This document shows, one piece after another, positions 34,396-45,323 of a stretch of DNA of 64,000 bases (position 1 is its first letter; each line of letters opens with the position of its first letter). The position numbers and the translations under genes were made by a program. This stretch comes from Paroedura picta (taxonomy: Eukaryota > Chordata > Lepidosauria > Squamata > Gekkonidae). The DNA is taken from positions 12,830,501 to 12,894,500 of the forward strand of contig NC_135384.1 in the NCBI RefSeq assembly GCF_049243985.1, in the 5' to 3' direction. The notes beneath the pieces were generated by a model that worked only from the letters and a program-made list of their open reading frames with translations, was not told the origin of the DNA and made no database searches.

Positions 34396-36000
34396 GTAAG
34401 TGTCCTTTAGTTTGATAACATAATGGTTCATAGACTTTTTAAATATTCCTATGTTTTAACATCTTCAACTGGGTTTCAATAACTGGCATTTGGACTAACA
34501 GGAGAAAGTACACTAACAGCTCAATCAACCAACATGTTAAACTTGTAGATCTGATTCTATCCACTATTTAAATGAAAAAAAGAAGGGGAAAACCCTGTTG
34601 GCAACCCAGATGCTATGATATAGAGTGTGGGACTTGAATAGACAACAGCTGCATGGTGCTGAATCTCTACTGAGGATGGCAATTGAACTAGATCAGCCAG
34701 AATAACTAGTAGGATCCAGTCCAATGCAATAAACCCAACACACTCCTCTCTACATGAGTTCAGGTCAGTAATAAACATCCATTCTTTTCCTGTCCCATAT
34801 TTAAAACTGCTGTTTTGTTTTCATCCTACAAACAGCCAGCATGGGGAATGTATTTTGCATGAAAGATTCCTTACAGATTAAGTCCAATACATGAGTAGGA
34901 ACATACACCAAACCCAACGGTAGCAAAAAGAGTCGAAGAGACAAGCAAGACATTTTAGTTTTCAACATACAAACACAAGACTAATAATCTCTTCAAGCAA
35001 ACTTCAAATGTAAATGCATTTGGCCATACTTTAACCCAATGGTTCCTAAACATTTTTGGGTTGCCACTCCCTTGTTTCACAGGCCACTTCCGTAGTGCCC
35101 TCCCCACCCGCACACATATGAACACACACTTCTTTCCTGGTATTGCCCGAACCTGGATCTCTCCTCTGCCATTCTAACCACCATACCTCACAGGCATGGA
35201 TAGGTCACTGAAGTTGTTAAAATCCCTTGGTTTGACCACAGAGGTGATACCTTCCACCCTCTCTGTACATGCTGCCTGTCTTTTATAGAATCTGATGAGT
35301 AAGCTTTTTTTCTTTACATTATGAATGACTAGAGGGAGTTGGGGGAGCCAAAATGTGCCTGGACAGATTGGTTTTCTTCGTATGAGACATGATAAACTCC
35401 ACTAGCATCCTGACACTGGTGGCCAGTTTGGAAACGTCCAGGTCTAGATAGCTTCACCCGCAAAAGAAAACCATAGCTGCCAAAGGAGTGGCGGCTAGTA
35501 TGTTTTGATTCTTTTTAGTTTTGGTACAGCAACCCTATAATCACCTGAATCCAGTGATGGATTTCGTGGTGTCTAAGTTTTATTTCCTGAGTTGTTCTTC
35601 CTACAGATGGATAAATCCAGCTCGGTGCAGTTGTAAACAGCAGAGGCTGTAAACCTGGTGCGCCGATTTGATTCTCCACACCTCAAAATGCAGCTAGTTG
35701 TGTGACCTTGGGCTAGTCACAGTCCTGTCAGGGTTCTTTCAGCCTTAAGTCATAAGATATCTGTTGTGGGGAGAGGAAGGGAAGGCAATTTGGGCAAAAG
35801 CGAGGCTCAGGCCAAGCTGAATTCTAGGCTGTCCCTTCCTCCCTGCTCTCTGGCCAGCTTACCTCCCAGAGGTAGGCCAGCAGAGCAGCAGTCTGTTTTC
35901 CCAGCAAGAGGACACAGAAAAATGATTCACCAGGTCAGAGCGCTTTTTGCAGCATGACATGGAATTATCATGGCACTAGGGGGCAGGTAGACAGGGCCCT
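34396..36000. other. OR intron and flank with SINE, no coding sequence
   Basis: 34396-34800 is homologous to 39397-39740. 35040-35110 begins like an hAT end (GGTTCCTAAACATTTTTGGG) but no partner end was found. A SINE lies at 35635-35790. Confidence 0.5.
35635..35790 (+). mobile_element. tRNA-derived SINE, partial
   Basis: Contains GTGTGACCTTGGGCTAGTCA, CAGGGTTCTTTCAGCC and TCTGTTGTGGGGAGAGGAAG. The head is diverged and the CTT tail is missing. Confidence 0.7.
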
Positions 36001-36480
36001 TAAAAAGCACCTAATGTGCAGGCCCAGCCTCATTTGCCTGCTGCTCCCTCATACCCACCCTGTGTTTTGAAGTTTATTCTTTTCAGTTTGTTTGTTTTGA
36101 TAATCCCAGCTGGTGAGTTGGCATAGGAAGGAGCGTGCCTTTGGGAGGAGCCTGGTTTGTGGCCCAGATTCCCCTGGTCAGGGGACTCCATAAGAGACGG
36201 CAGGGTGTGAGCGGGGCTGACCTTCAGGGAAAGGCACTAGGGGCTCGCACTGCCATGAGACCAAAGGAGGTGTGCACCTCCTGTGGTACTTCAGGTGGCA
36301 CTTCCCTTTGTGTGGGATCCTGGCAGCAGAGAGATCCTTGAATTTCTGGTGTGGACAATGGGGGATCCCTGAAGGGCTGCCAAGATAAAAGTGGGAAAGT
36401 GGTCGACAGAAACACTCATTGTTTGTTATAATAAAGCTGTGGCCATGTTAAGCCAAGCCAAGTGTCGCATCCTTCTTGGG
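35960..36480 (+). repeat. Unclassified repeat upstream of the 36664 OR (copy 2)
   Basis: Same family as 28900-29460 and 63520-64000. It ends with AATAAAGCTGTGGCCATGTT, a poly(A)-signal-like hexamer in context. Type unknown. Confidence 0.6.
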
Positions 36481-36663
36481 GGCGGGGATGCCTCTATCAA
36501 GAAAAATCAAGGGTATGGTGTGAAAGGTTTACAGTGTGCAATTTGTGAACAGGGCTATACTATTCTCAACTCAATTTAGTGTTTCTTCTTAAGACATGAT
36601 TTTTATATGTATCCCTCTGTTTTCTTTCCAGAGGTGGCATTCATTTGTGAATGAGCTACCAAA

Positions 36664-37599
36664 ATGGCCAATGAAACATCCATTTCGAAGTTCCTGCTCC
36701 TTGAATTCTCGGGGATACGTGAAAAGCAGATCCTGCACTTCTTTCTATTCCTGGCATTGTACCTGGCAACTGTCACAGGGAATCTTCTCATCATCTCTGC
36801 AGTGGCTTTTGATCGCCACTTGCACACACCGATGTACTTCTTTATTGTAAACTTGGCCATACAGGACCTTGGCTCCATTTCAGCCATAATCCCAAAATCC
36901 ATGGTGAATTCACTCATGAATACTAGAGACATTTCCTATTCTGGATGCATAGTTCAAGTTTTCTTTTTTGTGTTCTTTGTAGAATCTGATTATTTTCTCC
37001 TCACTGTCATGGCATATGACCGGTATGTTGCCATTTGCAATCCCTTAAAATATGAAATGTTGATGAACAGGCAAGCCTGTATCCAAATGGCTGCCACTGT
37101 ATGGATTATTGGTGTTCTTTCTGGAGCGTTGCACACTAGCGGCACCTTTACAGCTACTTTCTGCTCCAATGTTGTCAATCAGTTCTATTGTGAAATCCCA
37201 CAGTTGCTTAAGAACTCCTGCTCCAACTCAAATCTAAGTGAAGTTGGTGCTGTTACATTCAGTGTCATTATGGAGTTTGGTTGTTTTGTCTTTACTATTG
37301 TCACATATGTGCTGATCTTTTCTGCAGTATTGAGAATGCCCTCTATCCAAGGGAAGCAGAAGGCCTTTTCCACTTGCCTACCACATCTCATTGTTTTCTT
37401 TACATTTATATTCTCTGCATGGTGTGCTTACCTGATTCCTCAATCCAAAACACCATCTGATCTGGATTTGGCATTAGCTGTGTTGTATAGTCTTGTCCCA
37501 CCCTTGATGAATCCCATTATTTATAGCATGAGGAACAAGGATATCAAGGTTGCCCTGTCAAAATTGTTTATTCGGCTTTTCAGAGAAATCAATATCTAG
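36664..37599 (+). CDS. Olfactory receptor, OR14-like (arm A, outer); intact
   Basis: Intact 311-residue single-exon OR, starting MANETSISKFLLLEF with a glycosylation site (NET). Motifs in order: GN in TM1, LHTPMYFFIVNLAIQD, MAYDRYVAICNPLKY, EC2 with CSNVVNQFYCEIPQ, KAFSTCLPHLIVFF, and LVPPLMNPIIYSMRNKDI. The coding exon begins after the acceptor TTTCTTTCCAG (36631), and a putative 5' exon ends at 34395. Its arm B partner (62793-63337) is broken. It is a tandem paralogue of the OR at 41987. The ligand is unknown. Confidence 0.96.
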   Translation: MANETSISKFLLLEFSGIREKQILHFFLFLALYLATVTGNLLIISAVAFDRHLHTPMYFFIVNLAIQDLGSISAIIPKSMVNSLMNTRDISYSGCIVQVFFFVFFVESDYFLLTVMAYDRYVAICNPLKYEMLMNRQACIQMAATVWIIGVLSGALHTSGTFTATFCSNVVNQFYCEIPQLLKNSCSNSNLSEVGAVTFSVIMEFGCFVFTIVTYVLIFSAVLRMPSIQGKQKAFSTCLPHLIVFFTFIFSAWCAYLIPQSKTPSDLDLALAVLYSLVPPLMNPIIYSMRNKDIKVALSKLFIRLFREINI

Positions 37600-38059
37600 T
37601 ATTTGCATCTAGGTATGGGCAAGGAGAAGATATGGACCATTTTTGATTCATCTGAATCTCCTATAGCAATGTTTTGATTCAGCCAAAATGGCGGAAAATC
37701 CCTGTAGACTTAAATGGCAACACTGGTTTCAATAGCACATTTCAAGATATGGGGATTTACCCATTTTCATCTTTTCCAGGATTCTTCTTTTTGGGGGAGG
37801 GGTGTTTGTGATGTGTCTTTGCATACAGTTGCTGGAGTCTCTCCTCTAAAGAGCCCTCAAGTTTTAAAAAGATCAGACCAGGGGATCCAGTTCTAAGGGT
37901 ACCCAAATAAAGTGCCCCGATGTAATCTCCATTATTTCCCATAATGAGAAAAAAGAGAATCTCTGGTATGTTCTCACCATAGGAATTAATAGAGGTTGAA
38001 TGGGGCACTCTCTTTGGGATCAAGATCTTGAAGATGTGCAATCCAATTTTCTGCAAAAG
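37600..38059. other. 3' flank of OR, no gene
   Basis: Matches the complement of arm B near 62340-62790. A short block resembles 43870-44090 in theme (GGGGATC, TCTTTTTGAAACTTGG-like). No coding sequence. Confidence 0.45.
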
Positions 38060-38905
38060 ATTTTAGGTGTTCTAAACTGTGTACCATATGCAGTGCTATG
38101 CCTGGAACTTAATCAAATACATTTGGCTTCTAAAGCCTGGTTGATAACCATTAAATTTTGGCTTTGCTTGCTTTTTAGTTTGGAAACAATGAGCCTTACA
38201 TATTTAATGCTCACAGAAAACTGATCCAATTAGATAGAAATGGTTGAACATAAAATCAGAACCATTGGAATACCTTTGGACCCTTTATATTTAGGATCAT
38301 TCAGGTCTGCTTATGGGAAAATCAAGTGTAAAATTCTGGATATTGAATCACAAGAATTAATTAGTGTAGCTGATAAGACATGCTCCCCACTTAGTGTAGG
38401 AATTCGAGCTAGACTGGAGTCTACAGCCCCATATTTTATCAATTAATCCACAATGCAGAAGGGCTTTTATGTTAGTGATGTTAAATGTTTTACCTTGCTA
38501 ACTGGGAGATTCAATAACGTTCTCTATGAAAATAGAATTTGTCCATGTGAATTAAATTGCATTGAATCTGTCTTGCATGTTCTATTGAATTGTCCATTTT
38601 ATGAAGGAATTTGAGTCTAATTTTTATATTCCTTTTTAACTAGGTGCACCAGTTCTTCTGACCAGACTAAACTACTGTTTATAATGGACAGCCAGAACCC
38701 TGCAATGATTGAGGGGGTGGGAATATTTTTGTCAGCTACCATTAGGATGCCTGTAGTTAAACGTCAAAGTTGAGAATGATTTGTTTCTATAATTTGCATA
38801 TTAGTATAATGGTTCTATTAATTTTATTGTCGTCCTTTGACTTCTACATGCCTGTAATGGTTTTACGCATTCTATTGTCCCTTTTATCACGCTAATAAAG
38901 GCTTG
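38060..38905 (+). mobile_element. L2/CR1-group LINE ORF2 C-terminal end (arm A)
   Basis: Plus frames read NFLQKILGVLNCVPYAVLCL, then LASKAWLITIKFWLCLLFSL, and, after several breaks, ENRICPCELNCIESVLHVLL with NC following. That is the CPC-x(n)-H-x(4)-C zinc-like module typical of these LINEs. The 3' end near 38890 is AATAAAGGCTTGTGTTGTGG. Mirrored at 61480-62340 in arm B. Confidence 0.7.
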
Positions 38906-39124
38906 TGTTGTGGGTGAACTAACTTTTTCTGTATGCTGATGTCCTGGGTTCCTGAGATCCAATCTCCAGGGACACCAGACCAAAGTAATAACCCACATTA
39001 CATATATAGTTTGTACCATTAGAATAACATAACTCTAAAACAAAGAGGGATCTTTTTTATCTGGGCAGACTGCATTCATTTCAGCATCTACACAAATATG
39101 GTAGCATAGTTATCAAGCTCAGAG

Positions 39125-39396
39125 TATATAAGAGCTTTCTATACAAAAAGAATTGAGAATAAAGACGTGTCACAATTGTTTCCATTTTTTGTGGCTCGTG
39201 ATTTGGGCTATTGCTGCAAGATAAGCATATAGTACGGAATGAATACCTGCTTGTTTATTACCCTACACACACCTCTGGGGGGATTATCTATGATCAGATA
39301 TTGAAATAAGTAAATATATTAATACAGTCCAAGGATATTAACATTTCAAGTGACTTCTAGTGAGAACTAGTGAGAGCTGATTCTAAGTGTGCAGAG
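39125..39396 (+). promoter_or_regulatory. Putative TATA box and non-coding 5' exon of the 41987 OR
   Basis: GAGTATATAAGAG at 39122 is a good TATA box. About 270 bases downstream lies a splice donor, GCAGAG|GTAAG at 39396/39397. The partner acceptor CTGTTTCCTTCCAG ends at 41954, 32 bases before the ATG. The layout is conserved at 34138-34395 and in arm B (61264 to 60990, minus). Confidence 0.65.
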
Positions 39397-40569
39397 GTAA
39401 GAACCTGTCTTTTATTTCAGCAACAATAATGCATAGACTTTCTTTTTTTTTATTACTATGCTTTAATGCCATGGGTTGGTTTTTGTATGACTAAAGATTG
39501 GACTATAGCTGAGAAAGTATACTAACCGCTCAATACACAAGCATTTTAAGCTGGTCGATCTGATTCTATCAACTATTTCAGTGGAGAAAAAGGAAGGAAG
39601 AACCCAATTTGTCTACCCAGAGATTATGAAAGGGTGTGTAGAATTCATATTGACAATATCTGTGTGATGCTGCAGGTCTACTGAGGGTGGGGGTTAAGCT
39701 AGATCAGTGAACGATTAATTTAAAAAAATATCCTACAACAAACACAATGTCAGTGAAAACAGTGGAAGAGACAAAAAAAGAACCTGTATTTCCCAAAATA
39801 CACACACAAAACCAATCTTCAACAAGATTATCAGAAAGTTTTAGACTTTATAAAAATCATAATTTTTCAGGAGTGGGGCAAGTAAGCTTACATATGTATT
39901 TACTAAACGGATTTTTGTGTTAAATCAATGCTTTGTCTCTATTAGTTCTCTTACAAGACTCTGCTTAGGATATTGATACCTTGCTTTGAATCCTAACTTC
40001 ACCGTGGAAGTTTGCTAGTTGACCTTGGATCAGTCCCATGTCTTAATCTAACCAATTTCAAAGAACTGTTCTGAGAATAAAGGGAATAGGAAGAGAATAT
40101 TGTAAGCCACCTAGGGTCCCCATTGAGAAGAAAAGTGGGATGTAAGAGAATTAAGTAAATGAATAAATGCATAAGAAGAAAAACATTTCCTGAACTTTCT
40201 GAAATTATTTACACTGATGATGATGATGGTCTTTAATAATTCCCTTTTTGATGTAAGATTTTTTTGATATAAGGTGTATATATTTGTTATCATATTTAGG
40301 CAGTGGGTTGAAGACTTTGTTAGTATCCCTGAAAAAAAAACAATTAAGAAATAAGACTATTTTAGTTACATAAAATTTATATGTATGTTTATGTTATGTA
40401 AATTCTGTATGAAGACATGATATACTTTGATTTTGTTACACTTCACTGACGAAGTAAAATATGAAAATGAGGTTTTATACCTAGGAACTCGTTCTATCGT
40501 TTGAAAAATAATAGCTTGGAAAATTCTTTCTTGTCTACTCATCTTCAGCTGATGGGTCATCTCTGAGTC

Positions 40570-41225
40570 TGTGAGCTTAGGCAGATTGTAAGTAGGTGGC
40601 CAGAATGAACTGTCTCAGTGATTAGCTCTTGTGGCCCTTTCTTGCATGTCCAGGGAAATGCCGATCACCACTTTGAGGCCAGAAGGCAAATTTCCTCCAC
40701 ACCAGACTAACAAGGGTTTGTGTTTGTGTGTGTGTGTGTGCAGGCATCATTTGGACATGGAATTGGGGTCACTGTGGGTGGGCAGGTTATTGTGAATTTA
40801 TACACATACACACAAACATACACATGGCCCATCCCTCGTGGAATGAGGTCGTAGACAAGCTGAGGACCCTGTCAAGGCTATCACAGATCCACATGGGCTG
40901 CAAAATGGAGGCCTTCCACCAGGCTAGGGTCAGGGCTAGGGTAGAAGATCTTGGCTCCCTCCTCCATGCCCCCTCCTTATTGGAAATCATTCCATTCCTA
41001 GTTACTATATCCTCTTTTTATTTATCGCAGTTTAGGGTTTGGAACCAACCATGGAAAAAACTTTTCTTAGTAGTATCTGCTGCTGTTTGGTTTATTCTGT
41101 TGTTGGGTGGTTTAAATTGGGTTCTTACTGTTTTAAAGCATTGTACTGTTTTCTATCCTAATGTAAGGTGCCACGAGCTGACCGGCCTGAGAGCGGTGAC
41201 TAACAAGTCACAATATAAATAAATA
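40570..41225 (+). mobile_element. CR1-type end followed by L2-type LINE 3' end (arm A)
   Basis: 40570-40800 shows CR1-like GGCTCTTG-type blocks (TTAGCTCTTGTGGCCCTTTC, GGGTCACTGTGGGTGGGCAG). 40830-41225 ends with CCGGCCTGAGAGCGGTGACT and an ATAAATAAATAAAAT tail. Mirrored in arm B, where a MITE splits the CR1 part. Confidence 0.65.
40747..40754. other. Empty target site of the arm B hAT MITE
   Basis: A single TCATTTGG here corresponds to the duplicated CCAAATGA flanking the MITE at 58632-58960. Arm A is therefore the pre-insertion state. Confidence 0.9.
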
Positions 41226-41274
41226 AAATAAATAGTAAGTTTAGAGTCCAGTACTAACTTAAATACCATTGATT

Positions 41275-41455
41275 CAGGTGGGGGCCATGTTGGTCTGAAG
41301 CAGTAGAACAAAGTTTGAGTTCTGTGGCACATTTAAGACTCTGTTTTATTCACGCTACAAGCTTTCATCTGAAGAAGTGTGCCTGCACACAAAAGGTTTA
41401 GAGGAATAAAACCTTGTTAGACTTAAAGGAGCCACTGGACTCAAACTTTCTTCCT
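41275..41455. repeat. Foldback interspersed repeat (arm A)
   Basis: The halves pair: AACAAAGTTTGAGTTCTGTG against CCACTGGACTCAAACTTTC. Same family as 27590 and 57905. Confidence 0.7.
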
Positions 41456-41639
41456 ACCTTAGAAACCAATAACAGTTGCAGGGTATAAGCTTGCAAGAGT
41501 CAAAGATCCCAGGGACCTTTCACTCCAGAAGCTTATACTGTGTAATTCTTGCTGGTCTCTGAGTGTACTGGACATGGAACAAACTTGTTTGACTGCTGGG
41601 CAAAACTGCTACCTTCTGGAACTGTCTACACAGGGACTG

Positions 41640-41735
41640 AGTGGCGGCGTCAGCATTGGCGACCACTGGAAAAAGGGTCAAGCAACGCCCAAAGGGAGCG
41701 CTACCCCCAGGTTGAGAACCACTGATCTAGATGAA
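41640..41735. mobile_element. hAT-type MITE remnant (arm A, one end deleted)
   Basis: Keeps the end GGTTGAGAACCACTG next to ATCTAGAT. The copy in arm B (57473-57643) keeps both ends. Confidence 0.65.
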
Positions 41736-41986
41736 TGTGGGGTTCAAACCAAATGTTCAACTCTACATTCAATGAAGTTAATACGAGAATTACTCAACAT
41801 ACATATCAAAAAAAATCAAGGGTGTGGCGAGCACAAATTATATGTGTGCAATTTATGTACAGGGCTAAAACCTCAGATCTATTCTACTCACAGGTCAATT
41901 TAATGTTTCTTCTTAAGACATAATTTTAATATCTATCCCTCTGTTTCCTTCCAGAAGTGACATTCATTTGTGAATGAGCTACCAAA

Positions 41987-42934
41987 ATGACCAATGAAAC
42001 ATCCATTTCGACGTTCCTGCTCCTTGAATTCTCGGGGATACGGGAACAGCAGATCCTACACTTCTTTCTATTCCTGGCATTGTACCTGGCAACCGTCATG
42101 GGGAATCTTCTCATCATCTCTGCAGTGGCTTTTGATCGCCACTTGCACACACCAATGTACTTCTTTCTCGTAAACTTGGCCATACAGGACCTTGGCTCCG
42201 TTTCAGCCATCATTCCAAAATCCATGGTAAATTCACTCATGAATACTAGATATATTTCCTATTCTGGTTGTGTATTTCAAGTTTTCTTTTTTGTGTTCTT
42301 TGTAGGATCTGATTTTTTTCTCCTCACTGTCATGGCATATGACCGGTATGTTGCCATTTGCAATCCCTTAAAGTATGAAATGCTGATGAGCAGGCAAGCC
42401 TGTATCCAAATGATTGCCACTGTATGGGTCATTGGGCTTCTTTATGGAGCATTGCACACTAGCGGCACCTTTACAGCTACCTTCTGCTCCAATGTTATCA
42501 ATCAGTTCTACTGTGAAATCCCACAGTTGCTTAAGAACTCCTGCTCCAACTCATATCTAACTGAAGTTGGTGCTCTTACGGTTAGTGTCATAATGGAGTT
42601 TGGGTGCTTTGTCTTCATCATTGTCACATATGTGGTGATCTTTTCTACAGTATTGAGAATGCCCTCTGTCAGAGGAAGGCAAAAAGCCTTTTCCACTTGC
42701 TTACCACATCTCATTGTTTTCTCTACATTTATAGTCACAGGGTGGTTTGCTTATCTGAAGCCTCCCTCCAAAACACCATCTGATCTGGATTTGGCATTAA
42801 CTGTGATCTATACATTTGTCCCACCCATGATGAATCCCATTATTTATAGCATGAGGAACAAGGATCTCAAGGTTGCCCTGTCAAAACTATTTATTCAGCT
42901 TTTATCTTCTGAGATAACCCTATCTAGTGTTTGA
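41987..42934 (+). CDS. Olfactory receptor, OR14-like (arm A, inner); intact
   Basis: Intact 315-residue single-exon OR: MTNETSISTFLLLEF with NET glycosylation site, TM1 GN (residues 39-40), LHTPMYFFLVNLAIQD, MAYDRYVAICNPLKY, EC2 with CSNVINQFYCEIPQ, KAFSTCLPHLIVF, and a TM7 reading FVPPMMNPIIYSMRNKD. The arm B partner (56261-57208) differs at about 16 residues. TM7 here (TVIYTFVPPMM) departs from the AVLYSLVPPLM form shared by the other three arm ORs. TATA box, 5' exon and acceptor are present upstream. Confidence 0.96.
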   Translation: MTNETSISTFLLLEFSGIREQQILHFFLFLALYLATVMGNLLIISAVAFDRHLHTPMYFFLVNLAIQDLGSVSAIIPKSMVNSLMNTRYISYSGCVFQVFFFVFFVGSDFFLLTVMAYDRYVAICNPLKYEMLMSRQACIQMIATVWVIGLLYGALHTSGTFTATFCSNVINQFYCEIPQLLKNSCSNSYLTEVGALTVSVIMEFGCFVFIIVTYVVIFSTVLRMPSVRGRQKAFSTCLPHLIVFSTFIVTGWFAYLKPPSKTPSDLDLALTVIYTFVPPMMNPIIYSMRNKDLKVALSKLFIQLLSSEITLSSV

Positions 42935-43179
42935 ATCTAGACATGTGTGAGGAGAAGATCTGGACCATTTTCAATTTGGTTCAAATCGATTCTGACCAAA
43001 TTGATGCATCTGAATGACCCACAGTGTACTTTTGATTCAGCTGAATTATTAATTTTTAATGCTGGATTTCTCCAAGCCTTTATTAAATGTATAGAAAGAT
43101 GTAACAAAGAAAAAGAAAAAAATACACAAATGAAAGATACTGATTACCCTATTATTAATATAGAAATAACTATCTAGAT

Positions 43180-43870
43180 AAATACTATGAAAAGTACCCC
43201 CAATGTTCTTCATGTTCTTCTGCTAGTCTGCCATTTACTAAGTTTATAACTTTAGCCATTTTTGCCAGTTCTCCCAATTTTTTGATCCAGTCCATTATTT
43301 TTGGATTATCTTCTTGCCTCCATCTTCTTGCGACCACCATCCTCGCCGCTGTGGTCACCCGCTTTACGTGGGAAGATGTTTAGAATTACACTCAGCAACA
43401 TATATTCAAGACATAACAGGAATTTGATATTTAACATTTTTACTCATACATCATGAACATTCAGCCAAAACCGTTACATTTTTTTACATTGTCACCACAT
43501 ATGAAAAAAAGAACCTACTTTATCTTTACATTTCCAACATTTAGGATCATAGCTTTTAGAAATGTGTTGCATATCACCTGTCAAACATTTTAAACCAATT
43601 TTCCTTTAATTGCTGACATTTTGAAAACTTGACCACATTATTTCACATCAGTCCCCACTCATCAACTGAAATGTTTTACCCAAGATTCAACTTCCATTTC
43701 ACCATACAATGTTTGACCTGTTCTGATTCAGTATCATATTTCAACAATAACTTATAAATCTGGCCTTGTAAATATGGCTTCCTTGAGGTCAAAATTTTCT
43801 CAGATTCCAACAAAATCAGACCAGCATCAGTCTGAATCTGCATCTGAATTATTTTGGATACGCCCAAATT
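43180..43870 (-). mobile_element. L1-type LINE ORF2 C-terminal fragment (arm A)
   Basis: Minus frames carry GQIYKLLLKYDTESEQVKHC (about 43690-43770) and W-IKKLGELAKMAKVINL (about 43230-43290), typical of the end of lizard L1 ORF2. Between them the C-W-C-like region is degraded (43430-43620). Mirrored at 55340-56040. Dead. Confidence 0.78.
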
Positions 43871-44245
43871 GATTTGGCACCGCTGAAACCAATGGGACCA
43901 TTCAAGTCTATGGGGATCTTCCTCTTATCTTTTCTGGGCTCAATGAGGGTAGAGTCACTAAACTTTCAGCATATCTTTGGGAGCTTTTCCTCAAAAGAAC
44001 ATTCAAGTTGCAAAAAGATTGTCTGGTCAGTTTTCACTATAGGATATAATAGAAGTTGGACCTCTTGGTACAATCTTTTTGAAACTTGGAGGTAATTTTG
44101 AGGCAAGGTTCCTGAAGCTATGCTGTACGTTTGGTGCTTCTACCTCAAACGTCCACTGCCCAGAGTGTAACAGTCACGTCATTCAGACTTAAACACAAAT
44201 AAGCATGTGAACTGATTGGACCTGGCAGAAAGTACCTGAATGTGA
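43871..44245. other. Intergenic between L1 fragment and V2R, no gene
   Basis: Matches the complement of 54960-55340 in arm B. No coding sequence or named repeat recognised. Confidence 0.5.
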
Positions 44246-44356
44246 TGTACCTACAATGCCTACAATAAAGATGACAGTAGCCAAGAATCCCATGTAGCCC
44301 AGAACACAGTAAAACATTGCAACAGACCCTTCATTACATTCCAGTATAATTTCTGA
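44246..44356 (-). pseudogene. Extra copy of an internal piece of V2R exon 6
   Basis: About 105 bases (GTAGCCAAGAATCCCATGTA and flanks) repeat 44683-44788 of the V2R 7TM exon almost exactly. The piece lies about 70 bases beyond the gene's stop codon. Arm B has no such copy at the matching point (near 54770), so it arose in arm A after the inverted duplication or was lost from B. Confidence 0.85.
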
Positions 44357-44421
44357 ATATTCTATTCCCTTTCATTATTCCCTTTCACATATGATTGTGG
44401 AAACTCTAAACACATCAATTC

Positions 44422-45323
44422 TTACATGTTTCTCATGAGTACCTGATCCTTGCTATTTAACTCAGGTCTCAAAACAATTATATAGAGTTTTGGGAAAAAT
44501 ATACAACCAAGTAATCCAGCACTGGAAGCTAAAATGGAGAAGATCTCCACAGCTACCATATGCTTTCCTTTTGTACTCAGGTAGGTTGGGACAAAGGAAA
44601 ACCAAACACTGAAAAACACCAGCATGCTAAAAGTGATGAACTTGGCCTCATTAAATGTGTTGGGCAACTTACGAGCAAGGAAAGCTACAATAAAGGTGAC
44701 AGTAGCCAAGAATCCCATGTAGCCCAGAACACAGTAAAACATTGCAACAGACCCTTCATTACATTCCAGTATAATTTCTTCAGTCCTTGACTTTTTATCC
44801 AGCCCTGGGTATGGAGGAGCGATGGAGAGCCACAGAATACATATAACTACTTGAACACTGGAACAAGACACCACAACTGAACATGCCAATGGTTTCCCCA
44901 ACCATTTCCTTATCTGGCTACCTGGTTTGGTGGCCATGAAAGCTAGAACCACAGTGATAGTTTTTGCCAACACAGAAGAAACAGCCACTGAGAAGATGAT
45001 GCCAAAAGATATTTGACGTAGAAGGCAAGTAATTGTCTGTGGCTGGCCAATAAAGAGCAAGGAACAGAGGAAGCATATCATGAGGGATATAAGCAGGCAG
45101 TAGGTTAGATCCTGATTGTTGGCTTTGACAATGGGAGTGATCCGGTGTTTAAAGAAGATTCCAAGCACCAGAGCTGTGATCAGAAAAAGAGAGAGAGCCA
45201 GAAGCACCAAAGTGACCCCCAAAGGATCACGATAGGACAGGAAGTGAAGAACCTTAGGAATGCATTGATCTTGGTCCTTGTTTGGATATTTATCTTCTGA
45301 GCATTCAACACAATCATCCATAT
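44422..45323 (-). CDS. V2R exon 6: end of Cys-rich linker, 7TM domain
   Basis: Acceptor TTTTTATCAG, then [18 protein letters not shown]. The TM region starts near [37 protein letters not shown] marks the TM6 entry, and the stop follows LMRNM. No defect. Confidence 0.95.

Larger units (their letters stand above)
39397..41954. other. OR intron, filled with repeats
   Basis: Contains an L2-like tail (40060-40170), CR1/L2 sequence (40570-41225) with a (GT)n run at 40718-40740, a foldback repeat (41275-41455) and an hAT remnant (about 41640-41735). The 164-codon frame at 40728-41222 is made of these repeats and is not a gene. Confidence 0.6.

Noticed and set aside
36603-37178. Minus-strand frames inside OR genes, recurring in every OR
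   Set aside because: Antisense shadows of the conserved receptor sequence.
40728-41222. Open frame of 164 codons on the plus strand
   Set aside because: It lies across CR1/L2-type ends and a (GT)n run. No protein family matches, and the mirrored arm B sequence does not keep the frame.
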